Source: Paramacrobiotus metropolitanus
Taxonomy: Eukaryota; Tardigrada; Eutardigrada; Parachela; Macrobiotidae
NCBI RefSeq assembly: GCF_019649055.1
Contig: NW_026570256.1
Location: 496,001 to 560,000 of the forward strand
Reading direction: 5' to 3'
DNA: 64,000 bases
Part shown: piece after piece, positions 47,201 to 58,900 of the stretch
Numbering within the stretch: the stretch's first letter is position 1
How the letters are laid out: the number at the start of each line of letters is the position of its first letter
Translations under genes and position numbers: made by a program
Notes under the pieces: generated by a model
Databases searched by the model: none
What the model was told of the DNA's origin: nothing
Seen by the model: the letters and a program-made list of their open reading frames with translations, nothing else

Positions 47201-48231
47201 TGGTCCCTTGGACGTCCACGTGCTCCATGGTAATAGCTGTGTGCGTCGCGTAGAAAGGATACAAGCTTCCCATATTGGTTGAATTCTCCGTCGCTTAACA
47301 CACGAACATCTCTAGGATCCGGATTCAGTTCAGCTTCTTTTTTCATGAAATCCTTCCAGTCTGCGTCGAAAACCATTTCATTTCCTTTCTCCATCACTTC
47401 CTTCGGATTTCGTCGCGGGTGTCGATCATTTTTACGAGCAACAAATAGCGCCTGTATATCGCGCTGCCGAATCAGGAGTTCTCCATTTCGCGGATCAACT
47501 TCTAAGCCGCGCTGGCACACTCCCAACGCTTCTTCCAGGAGCTCGAGTTTCGTCAGAGCATCTGACAGGATGCGGTAGTTTTTTAAATTCTTCCCGTCAA
47601 GATTTAGCGCGTCTTCTGCATCGTTCCGTGCATCTTCAAATCTTTCGAGCTGCAGCTCGCATAGAGCTCAATTGGAATACAATGTCGGTTCGTCGGGCTT
47701 CTCTTTTAACGCTTCCGTGTACGCTATCATTGCTTCGGTGTAGCGACCTTCTTTGTAGTGCTCGTTGCCCAGTTGTTTGATCTGTTCCCATGGTGTTTTT
47801 TCTATACTTTGTGGCTTATTAAAATTGCGAATGCTTTCTGCTTCCCGAGGAAATCCTATATCCTTTACTACGTGACACAATGTCTCAACCGCTCGATCAC
47901 TGTCATTTCCGGTCAAATTTTGGTGCGACACATCATTGCGGATGTCTTTACACCGTTGCAAATGCGCATGCAGAATCTTGCTGCAGCTTTGCAGAAATCC
48001 GCCTTTTCTCCAGTTTCCTAGGATAAAATTAACCGTTTGGTTGAAATCATGGGGAACAGTTTTAAATTTGGTAATTTTGTTGGTGGAAAGGCTCGATCCG
48101 CTGCCCTCGATGATTTTTACAGCGAACTGTTGGAGGCAAGAATGTGCAAGCGTGATGCCGTAGTACAAGTGAGCTGCCACTGCAGCAGATTGATTAACAT
48201 ACGGCTCGACATCCCCACTACCGGAAGCCAT
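44241..48231 (-). pseudogene. HEPN-TPR-Sel1-MYND protein, copy 1, one nonsense codon
   Basis: Minus-strand exons 48231-47010, 46915-46458, 46384-45565 and 44923-44241 (1061 codons), with the same phases (1, 0, 1) as copy 2. The N-terminal HEPN-like domain has RNDVSH. TPRs follow (WEQIKQLGNEHYKEGRYTEA), then Sel1 repeats (AEGQYNLGLMYANGEGT, AENALGNAYRDGRGVD, PEAQNNMGFCLRNGLGVA), a long Sel1-like helical region, and a C-terminal MYND zinc finger (CRTCGDASPRYKC, CHKAAYCSKACQ). One TGA at 47670-47668 (codon 188) replaces an Arg codon in the TPR signature LYSNRAL; after it the frame is open to the end. It could be a very recent null, a polymorphism or a base error. The MYND finger and all splice sites are intact. 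Confidence 0.75.
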
Positions 48232-49533
48232 AAAGTGCCTTCACAGATATGACTCAAAATAAAGCTTTTAATATAAAATTGTCAAAATGTGCACTGCTTA
48301 ATGCAAAATCCCGTGTAACGATGATTGTCCGGAACTTCGCACGAACGTGAAAAGGATTTTACTGTAATACTATAAACAAAAATTGTGTAGTTTGTGCTTA
48401 GTAGCCATCAGCATGCCGGTTGCTCTGCAGTCTGCAAGTTGGCGGAATATCGCGCCTGTTATCAGATGGGTTAGACGAGCTAACATGCTTTTGCGATAAC
48501 AAGCCGTATGGTAGAGGTAAATGTAAACTTACCTTAGCATTACCGATGAGCAGCTTGTGAAATCACCAACTGGGAATCCAGAACCGAAACAAGGGCTTTG
48601 TGGTGCATACTTTATACGAGTACTGTAGTTATACTCAAATGCAAAGTGCCGTGCGTTAGGTTTTAGCCACAGCGCATTGGTCTCACATGCATACCAGACC
48701 AAGTACGAGTACAATTAAAAGAAGATATTTTTGATTCTTGTGCTTTTAAGCTTATTATTATCCACTATGGCTATTCGTGTCATTACTCGATACATAAATG
48801 TTTACCATTATTACGTTTTTGCCTGATCTCAAGGCAATCTATGCTGTTCATAAAATTAAAATAACTGATACTCAAAAACATATGCCGCAGTCAGACTGCT
48901 TTAGGTATTCGTAAATATAACAATGGCATTATCTTAAATAACCATTTCCAAAATATTGATTGCTGACATAAAGTTTTGAACGAGGTTTCAATATACTAGC
49001 TGTGCTAGGAACAGTAATGCCGATTCGATTGCGTAATAAGGCCGAAGCCTAGAATCGCTTAAATGAACCAAGTTTTTAATTAGTATCACGAGCTGGTGTA
49101 TTTGTGTGCAATGCATGCACATTAATTATTATTTTTACGAGTATCTTGACTAATTCCTGGTACATTTCTTGCATTCACAAAACAACGGTTATCATAAGCT
49201 TCTTATTCATAGGTTGACCCTATACGTTGATGATAGGTTTCCTTCATGATGCGGCATTGTTAGAGCAACCGGTTTATGTACTATACGTATTACGCTTGTA
49301 AAATTGTATCCGAGTACGTGTGCAGTACAGCTTTGCATGAAGGGAATGAAAAAGCAGTACGCTATGACATTTTAATCTCGGAGATAAAGTAAGTATAAAA
49401 TTAATGTAAAGTGCCATGACGGAACTAATATTACAACAAAATCCTTTTACGGCATATGCTTTCCTTGCCTAACACGTTATCGTTCTTTGTCGCGCGACAT
49501 AACAGTTTCGATAGCTCGTATTATCTTACCATT
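48232..49533. other. intergenic between divergent HEPN family copies 1 and 2
   Basis: No gene recognised. AT-rich shared upstream region of two divergently transcribed paralogues, ending in the tandem duplication at 49534. Confidence 0.4.
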
Positions 49534-49803
49534 AGTGTGATAACAAACTGATATTTCAGCTGTAGTCCATGGTGGATAAAGATAATATTATGGTATAATA
49601 AGTTACTGATATTATATCGCTAGCAAAATAAGTATTTTTGAGATACCTGCTAACGCAACGCTTACCATTAGTGTCCAATAGTGTGATAACAAACTGATAT
49701 TTCAGCTGTAGTCCATGGTGGATAAAGATATGGTATAATAAGTTACTGATATTATATCGCTCGCAAATTAAGTATTTTTGAGATACCTGCTAACGCAATG
49801 CTT
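49534..49803. repeat. tandem duplication upstream of HEPN family copy 2
   Basis: About 125-130 bp (49534-49662) is repeated at about 49680-49803 with a few substitutions and a short deletion (the first copy has an extra AATATTAT). Both units contain GTGATAACAAACTGATATTTCAGC and end in TAACGCAAYGCTT. It lies 180 bp upstream of the ATG and may duplicate a regulatory element. Confidence 0.75.
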
Positions 49804-49980
49804 GAAACTTCGTACCATCAGCAGAGCTGACGACAATACAGTATGACTAGCATCGCTGTCCTATTTGAATTTCGATTTCACCAAAAAATTACTCGGTAGT
49901 TTAGCACTGATAAAAGTATTACAACCTTAATCACATTGGGAAGTAGCTCACGTACTGGAAGCGCATCTGTTACGGTCTTC

Positions 49981-52900
49981 ATGGCCGAACACTACGTTAA
50001 TCGCGACGCCGCTGCCGCCGCTCATCTACAGTATGGGATCACATTGGCACATTCTTGCTTACAACAGTTCGCTGTCAAATCCATCGAAGATAAGGGATCA
50101 ACCATTACTGCCGACAAAGTAACGAAATTCAAAACGAGCTTCCACGATTTTAACCAAACTGTCCATTTTATTCTGAATAACTGGAAAAAAGGAGGATTTG
50201 AGCAGGGATGCAAGAAGATTTTGAAGTCTTATTTATTACGCTGCAAAAATGTCCGCAATGACGTGTCGCATCAAGCCAACCAGTACACCGATAATCATGA
50301 CAGAAAGATTGAGGATCTGTGTCCCGTAGTCAAGGAGATTGGCTTTCCCCGGGAGGCGGACAGTATTCGAAACTTTATGAGGCCGCAACCGTTGGTGAAA
50401 ACATCATGGGAACAGCTGAAACAATTAGCGAATGAGCATTTTAAAGAAGGTCGCTATACAGAAGCCATGATCAGCTATACAGAGGCACTGAAAGAAAAAC
50501 CAGACGAACCGACGCTGTATTCCAACCGTGCTTTGTGTGAGATCAATTTGGAACGGTATGAGGATGCGCGAAATGATGCAGAGGATGCGCTGAACTTAGA
50601 TGGTAACACGGCTAAATATTATCGCATTTTATCTGAAGCACTGATGAAGCTCGGAAACCTGGAAGAGGCGTTGTCAGCCTGTGAGCGCGGACTGGAAATT
50701 GATCCGCGTGACGGCGCAATTTTAGTTCGCCAACGAGACATTCAAGCGATGTTGGTAATGAAAATAACCAATCAGCATCCTAGAACGGATGCCAAAGGGT
50801 TCATGGAGAACACACACGGACTGGCCGATGTTCCATCTAATTTGCTGCAAAGATTCTTCGGCATAGATCCCGATCCAAAAGACATTCTAGTATTGACCGA
50901 TGCTCAGTTTAACGAGCATGCGAAATTCGTGGCACTCCTGCGAGAAGGGCACAGTTATGTTTACGGAGCCCGCGAACGGCCTAAAGATTTGAAGAAAGCC
51001 TTTCGGACATTCAAGGAGGTGGCTGACTTGGGATGTGCAGAGGGCCAGTATAATTTGGGCGTGTTGTACGCTAATGGACAGGGAACAAATACCGATTATG
51101 CGCTGATGTTTCGTTACTACCAGTTGGCTGCAAATCAGAAGCCGTTTAAAAAATGGAGAGGGCAAGTCATGCCTGAAATAGGTAAGCCCGGGTGCTTAGA
51201 AGCCTGCAATGGACGATCGGCTAGAGTAGTAGGGTATCTGCTGCCATTAATAACATGGTCAGTTAGTCCCAACTCAGTCAGACGAGTAAAAGAACACAAA
51301 CGTTGTAATCGCACATTATTAACAGCTTTTGCAATAGGCGTTGCAGAAGCAGAAAATGCCCTGGGTAATGCATACCGCGATGGTCGAGGCGTGGATGTAG
51401 ACCTGAAGAAAGCTTTTTCTCATTATCAGAAAGCAGCAAACTGGGGGCAGCCGGAAGCGGAAAACAATATGGGCTTCTGCTTTGTTAACGGACTGGGTGT
51501 CACTAGGAATATGGAGTCAGCCCGTAGCTGGTACGAACGCGCTGCAAAGGCGGGCATTGCGGAAGCGGAAATGAACTATGCTGAACTGCTGGAACGCGGC
51601 TGGGGCGGGCCAGTAGACGAACAAGGGGCGTTTGAATATTTTCAAAAAGCTGCGCAACAAGGAATGCAGGGCGCTATTGATGCGCTGCACCGTATGTCGT
51701 TGCGCGGATCAGCCAATAAACATCAAAGAAACGCTTTTGAAAATACCTTGGAGAAATCTACTGCAAAAAAAGACGTCAACGCGTTGTTCTTCAAGGTAAG
51801 CCAGCTTACTGATACTCGTGAGTGATGCATAAACTTGGTTGCAATTGTTACCGCGCTGTCTTAAATTAAAATTACGTTTTCTGATACGGGTGTGATATTA
51901 AATTGAAGTTTGCCAGACTTTTGCTTATAACGTTTCAGTTTGATAAGTAACAAATTTTTTTCAGGGAAATAAAGAAAATGAACTGCGCAATTACGACGAA
52001 GCGATAATTTACTACAAAGAAGCGGCTGATTTGGGACACCTGGAGTCGAAAATTGAATTATGGAAGCTGCTTTTGCACCAAAAACGGCAGAATGCCGATG
52101 CATTTTTGCACTGTTCTGAAGCGAGTCAGACCGGGGACGCTATCTCACAGCAATCTTTAGCGAAGTTCTACGCAACCGGCACCGGATGTACTCGTGACCC
52201 TGAAGCTGCCCAGAAATGGTTCCGGCGCGCCCTTCATCGCATCCCTCAAGAGTCCTGCCATCATATTTCCCAAGAAGAATTCGATGAAACCTTAAGAACA
52301 GCAGAGGTAGTTTGCAGTTATGAGGAACAATCGTCATTAGTTACCGAAGGGCTGAAATGGGAGGAGCGACTGCTTCGCTACCTGGACACTCAAGATGCTT
52401 CCAAAATTGACCGCAAAATCAGTGAAAAGTTTCAAAATGTCAACCGACTGAATGAGCGCTCTGATCAACTTCCCTTCGGTACGAATATTCCAAAGCAGCT
52501 TAGAAAAGACGATATGTTCGCCGTAATGATGGCCGCTGAGAACGGTTCGGTGACGGCACAAAATATCGTCAAAGCTCGGATGATGAATGCCGAAGCTCTG
52601 CAGTCGTGGGCATTGGGCAACCATGACAGGGCATTTGCGCTTTTACGAAAGTCACAGAAGTTTCACGATATTGTGGAAATTCGCAATCCCGATATGGTGG
52701 CATATATCGAAAAGCATTCGGTCAACACACCGGATGCGATGTTCGTTAAGGCTTGCCATTTTGTCAACGACACCCAAGGTGCGTAGGGTATTTAGTTTTT
52801 AAAGCTCTATTTAGTTTGTTTCTAACTTTTGATTGCAAAAGCAAATTTTATGAGCAATTTAAGCTGGGTAATAAGAAATCACTTTCCATTGTGAGGCTAC

Positions 52901-53704
52901 ATTCGGAATCGGGTAATATTATCCATTTTGTATCTACAGTGCGAAGACCTATAAGTGTGATTACGCAAATGTCTGCAATGCGTAAACTCGTAAATTACAG
53001 AGTATTCAATATTTTTCGTTTTAGGCGCAATTCATTATGTGCAACGCTGCATCCGCTTGCATCCCAAGGAAGCTGACTTTCATAATCTTCTGGCTAATTT
53101 ATACCTTGCGGCCGAACGATCCAGTGAAGCATTAGCAAGTGCTCAACTAGCGTATAAGCTCGAGGCGCGACCGAATTGGTTGTATACCATTGCAACCGCT
53201 ATGCTGGAATCGTTGCTGGAGCCTAGTCTGAGGCGCAACACTGTAACGGGCGACTTGTACGAAAAAACATCACCAACGGTGCTTGATGCGTATTTCAAAT
53301 ACCTGAGCGAAAACCCAAGCGATGCGCGCTACGTTCCGTCTGCACTGTTTGGCGTGGCATATCTGTACCTGATTAAAAGCAAAAACGATCTGGATAAAGT
53401 ACGCCAATATTACGACAAAGCATGTGCGGCGGACAAGCAACGTCTGCCATGTTTCGAGGCTGTAAAAGACGGCTCATCGCGCAAATCAACGGTAAAAATG
53501 TTTCTACAAATGCGAGACCTCGCTGACTCAGTAAAACCGGGCGCTGAAACCAGCGTTCAGGAAAAAGCCGTCGATAAATGTACCAACTGCGGAAAAGACA
53601 ATCCTGCTTACAGGTGCACCAAATGCCGCAAAGCCACGTACTGTAGTAAAGAATGTCAAGTAAAACACTGGCGTCTGCACAAGCGAACGTGTGGCTCTTC
53701 GTAA
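49981..53704 (+). CDS. HEPN-TPR-Sel1-MYND protein, copy 2 (intact)
   Basis: Exons 49981-51181, 51338-51795, 51965-52778 and 53025-53704 form a clean 1050-aa frame. Residues 1-135: all-helical domain with RNDVSH at 92-97, matching the R-N-x3-H active-site motif of HEPN ribonucleases. Residues about 143-245: three TPRs with the layout of a carboxylate clamp (KxxxNxxF, LYSNRAL, AKYYRIL), which in co-chaperones binds Hsp70/Hsp90 C termini. Residues about 330-700: Sel1 repeats (AEGQYNLGVLYANGQG, AENALGNAYRDGRGVD). Residues about 1009-1047: MYND zinc finger (CTNCGKDNPAYRC, CRKATYCSKECQVKHW). No signal peptide, so intracellular. Intron 1 (156 bp) is open in frame, so retention would add 52 residues. 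The ATG at 49981 is chosen because it matches the other copies; open codons extend upstream. Function unknown. Confidence 0.85.
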
Positions 53705-55997
53705 GGATCAACAGGAATTTCCACTAGGCACCAAGAAACATTATATTAGCCGAGGGCCGAGGCTATGAACTCATATGAGCTTTCTGAGATAGGAAAAATA
53801 GAAGCAATGATATTGTGCTGCGTACAAATTTTATCAGTTTTTAACCGTCCGACTGCAATCAGCATTAAGATACTGTTCTTAATTTTTATTTTCGAACCGC
53901 GATGGCTACTCAGTAAAATCGATATTAAAATTCAATTAACGGTATTCTCTTTTTATGAATTTAGTCTTAATTCCGTGGTCATTGCTTACAATAACCAAAA
54001 TTTGTCGTGTGATCAAGTTTGTCGTCAATGTTTTACGCAAAACGTAAAAGCTACTTTTGCGGATACCCTTTACGAACCGCGACCCCACAGACGGCTATAT
54101 ATGTCTGAGAATAAATAAAAATATCAACTGCAAGTTGCAACAGATTGTCTCAAGCCTTGGACATAGGTTTTCGTACCTAATAATGCACCAAACTGAATTG
54201 GAAGAGATCAGTAGCTCTGCGTAATCGTTACGCGACGCTCAACCGGCAGTAGCGGAGTAAAAAACATGGCGTTCCGGACCTCCGGTGCGTAAGCAGATAA
54301 GCAGTTTGGTTGATTTGCCAAAATTCTGGGATATATTATCAGCTTATCTGTCCGCTCGGTAGTCGTTCCGCTTTGACGTCGAAGCGCAACCGTTACCCAA
54401 ATTACAGACATGCAGGAATACAAAAACGTTTGAATGCTTGGAACGAAAACACGAATAACTAGGAAAGTGCACTCGCTTCTGGCGGGCACTGCATGACCGA
54501 AGCGTAGAAGTAAATACATTTTTAAATAGTAGCAAAAATTTGTAGTATGAATGTTATGATTATGAAGTGTAAAGAGTAAAATTATGCAACCAGTGAGGTC
54601 TCCTAGACAGATAAACATTCCGCTGTTCTCGGAACATGGCAAAAATTGCCAGCCATATCGAAAATTATTCTGCAAAACCTACTTGAAAAGAAACATTTAA
54701 GGTCACAGTTACGGTGGACGTCCTTCTGGGCCGGCGAAACTTCTGAGCCGGCGGATGCATGGTTTCACCGGCTCTAGATGTGTTTCTAGACAATATATAT
54801 GTAATATTGTTTCAAATTTCATCGCTGACGAATCGGGTAACGCGAAGTCTGTTTTGTTTTACTCAGTCACCAATGGTGACTGAGTAAAATAATCCAGCCT
54901 CACCGTTCGAGTAGATGGCGGTAACTTTCCCGGCGAAACACCGAAATGTTTTCGTATGAGCTGATTGTTTAATACGGTTCTACAAATACTTTTACGGTTG
55001 ATTACTCTATCCTTACAAAATTCGTTACCTACTGTCAGACCAGAAACCAGCTTGTCCATGCATGCCGGTATGGCGCTTGCCAAACCGAGCTGCTGTGACT
55101 GTTTCCCCACTTCCTGGCTTCGTACACACAGATATTTGTCGCTTACGTATGGTGTAAAGATAGAAATGCAAAATTCTAACTCTAAATTATCAGAGAAATA
55201 GATCTCTTAAATATCAGCATTCGTCGGTCGGAGGAATTAGCACTTCCCGCCTTTTTGGCTTCGATTCACTCCGTATCCGATTTGGTGTCCCTACTACTCC
55301 CTGGCAATGGAAGGAGCAGACCGCGCATATGGGCATATGTGCATTAGATGGCGGTGACCGACAGACACCACATTTTTCATGAACGCTGAACATAGATGAC
55401 CTTCGCTACGCTTCGGTCGATTATATATGTAATAACACGATCACGCCTAGCTGTAAACTAAGTTTCAGCTAAATACTGGATTTTTGATTTTTCCTTTTAA
55501 GAAAAACAGAATTACATGGACTATTAAGCAATGGTGACTTTTATTAAAAATTATGCAGTACGCTTGAGTTTGCTACAAGCCCGAGTGTACAATGAAATAT
55601 ATCCGTATACGCATCCAGTACATACTTCCGCTTCAGTAACAACAAGGGCGCTATAGCGAAGTTCTTCCGTTTCTTTCATCAGAAAGCTACTTTACCGGTA
55701 TTACTCCATGAACAATTAAAAGACGAAAATCAACACTCACGATCCACTATTTTAAACGCAAACATTTTTTCATTAGACCGGCATGCCAAAGCAAGTACAA
55801 TCAGCCGATACTGCGTTATTTTTTATGTTCTTGGAAACCAAAAACTACTTTTGGACAACGTTAAAATTATGCAGATAAGATTTATTTCCCAGTAAAAACT
55901 TCCTGGTTCTGGTTAGCGTTGGTTAGACAGATATGCTTTGAGGAAGAGGAAAACCGCTGTATCTCTGCCAGTGCGGCGCATTTTCTGCTGTTTCTGT
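53705..55997. other. intergenic between convergent HEPN family copies 2 and 3
   Basis: No gene supported. Holds a likely polyadenylation region for copy 2 (AATAAATAAAA near 54111-54121) and the perfect palindrome at 54857-54889. Confidence 0.4.
54857..54889. repeat. 33-bp perfect palindrome
   Basis: 16-bp arms 54857-54872 and 54874-54889 are exact inverse copies around one base. The core is ACTCAGTCACCA. No terminator role is expected in a eukaryote; it could be a protein-binding site or a relic of an inverted duplication. Confidence 0.75.
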
Positions 55998-58900
55998 TCA
56001 AGTATCTTTTTCTCGACCAGCAAAACCTTGTAATTTTAAAATTCTTTTGACCGTATCTTTGGGCGGGAAACTATCTGCTACGGCTTCAAAACATGGGAGA
56101 CGTCGCTCTTCCGCAGTACGCGCTTCTTCGTAATACTTGCGCACTTTCCCATTTCGCTCATATCCGAAGTTAAATGCAACGATGCCAAGCAAAAGAGCAC
56201 AGTCGGGACTTTACGGTGATCACGGGGGTTGTGGTCCAAAAATTTTAAATACGCCTCTATGACTTTCAGCCGTGCTTTGTCGTACAGTTTCTGTTTAATC
56301 TTTTTCCTTCGCTCATCCGGCGCGGGCAACCGCATGCGCATAGCCGTGGCAATTGTGTACAAAAAATTTGGTCGCGCTTCAATTTCATATGCTCGTTGAG
56401 CGCTACTTAGCGAATCATCGAAGCGGCCGGCAAATCCATACAGATTGGCAAGTAGGTTGTGAAAATCAGCTTCCATAGGATGCTTACGAATGCAGCGTAG
56501 GACATAGTAAATTGAACCTGTACCAAAATATTTGAAGTTAACGTTTGTAGAAATATTCAGCGTTTTCAGATATGCATGCCGTACCTTGAATGTTATTGCC
56601 GAAATGGCAAGCTTTTACAAACATTGCGTCCGTCGTGTTTAAAGACTGCTCTTCGATAAATGCCACCATATCGAAGTTGTGAATTTCAACAACATCATGA
56701 TATTTTTGCGCTTCTCGAAAGAGCGAGAATGCCATGTTATGGTTACCAAGATCCCACGCCTGCAGAGCCTCAGCATTCATCATCCAAGCCTTAGCAACAT
56801 CAGCAGCAACGGTGGAACCGCGTTCGGCAGCTAATATCACTGCCTGCATGTCGGGTTTTCTTATTATGGATGGTATGTTAGTGCTAACGGGCAACGGATC
56901 AGGAAGCTCGCTCAGTCTTTGAATATGCCGATAATTTTCGATCATCCTGCGGTCATCTTCGGACACATCCCGAGCTTCCATGTATCGAAGCAGCCTCTGT
57001 TCCCATTTTAAACCTTTGCTGGATAAAGACATTCGTGTCTCAAAACTGCAAACCCTTTCTGCTGTCACCAGCAACTCGTCAAATTCTTTTTGGGACATGT
57101 ATTGGCTTGATTCTCCGGGAATGCGGGAAACTGCACGTTGAAACCATTTCTTAGCAGCAGCAGCGTCGCGAGCACACCCTGTACCCGTCGCGTAAAGAAC
57201 AGTGAGACGCAGCTGAGATTCCACATCGCCAGCTTGACTCGCCTCCAAGCAGTACAGAAAAGCACTTTCATTTTGTCGTTTGCGGTGTAGTAGTAGATTC
57301 CACAGTACAATTTTCGATTCCAGGTGTCCCAGATCGGCAGCTGCTTTCCAACAAATAACTGCTTCATCGTAATTACGCATTTCGTTTTCCATGTTGCCCT
57401 GCAATTAGCAAACGGTTTTGTACATGCCAGTTAAGCATTAAAGGTCACCTTTAGAGAAGTCATCGGCGCTGTATCTGGAAGCTAAGAAGTGCGAGTGCGT
57501 ATTCACAAATTTCATAATATGGTGTAAGTAGTATTATCTATACAATTTTTTGTCGAACAAGCTCTGCTTTGGATGTGCTTAAATATGAAAATTAGACCGA
57601 AACACAAGATACTGTTATTTGTATGATTTGCATAAAAACAAGTAAACACAAAAAATAATTATTAGATTTAGCGCAGTAGTCTCTACCCAGCACAAAAATC
57701 GGTTATCTTCAAAATAAAGGTTATACAGTAGAATGGTTCTTTGATATGGTTTGGTCGTATGTGGACAGTGAGGTTTGTTCCAAACTTCCAATGAATGGTC
57801 CCAAGATACCTCATGCTGTGCTTCAGTGCTTGCAGTGTTGTCCGTACAGCGTTGCGTTGCGATGTATGACGGTAGGCTTATGCTTGATAAAATTACGATA
57901 ATTGATTTGACTCATCTATTAAAATTTTAGGTGACTACTCCGTACACTCCCTTTCGCTAGCTTTTACTCCGTACACAACCTTTTGAACAGCCTTTCATTC
58001 CGTGCACATTTTTCTCGGGCACTACCTTTCTTTCGGTACTACATCTGACCTTACCATTCACTTGGCACACTAGCAGTCCACGCTACCTTTCCTTCGGTGC
58101 ACTACCATACTATTACGAGTATATACTCTTATACTTAAAATACTTCTGACACAGGGGTCGAAAATTCGTTCAAAAACGGCACTCTCCAAACCCTGCAAAG
58201 AAAAACCGGCACACGGGCGCCTAAAATTATTTACTCACGGGAATTCGATTTTATAACTGCCGATGATGCTTTAAATTAGGTATGCAGCTATAACAGCTGA
58301 TAACGAAAAAACAAGAGTTCCAAAACTAACTTTGCTGTGAAAATATTTAAAAAATAAAAGGTAGTGTACGCAGAAAATGGTAGTGCGGAATGGCTGTGTA
58401 CAAGAGTCAAAGATGGCGCTCAAAGAGATAGTGTACCGAAAAACAGGTAGCGCAAAAAGGTTGTGCACGAAATGAAAAGTAGAGCAAAAGGTTGTGTACT
58501 GAGTAAAAGGTAGTGAAAGGTTGTGTACGGAGTGGTCACCAAAATTTTATTTGGCTGTGCATCCCCGAAAAAACCGAACTCATCAATTTTCAGCTGAGCT
58601 TTCGTGCTAATTGTCCTTACCTTAAAAAACAAAGCGTTGATGTCCTTATTAGCTGTGGAGCTTTTGAGTAGATCCTCGAAAGCGGCTTTGTGAGGCTGGC
58701 TTGCTGACCCGTTCACTGCCATGCGGTGAAGCGCCTCAATAGCGCCCGGCATTCCCTGCTTCGCGGCCTTTTGAAAGTATTCCAATGCCCCTTCTTCGTC
58801 CACTGGCCCCCCTCGCCCATCTTCCAGCATTTCGGCATAGTTCATCTGCGCTTCGGCCAGGCCGTGCTTAGCCGCACGTTCGAACCAGCTGCGGGCGAAT

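Noticed and set aside
51182-51337. Treating the open 156-bp segment of HEPN family copy 2 as coding
   Set aside because: It has good donor and acceptor sites, is absent from the paralogous proteins and interrupts a Sel1 array.
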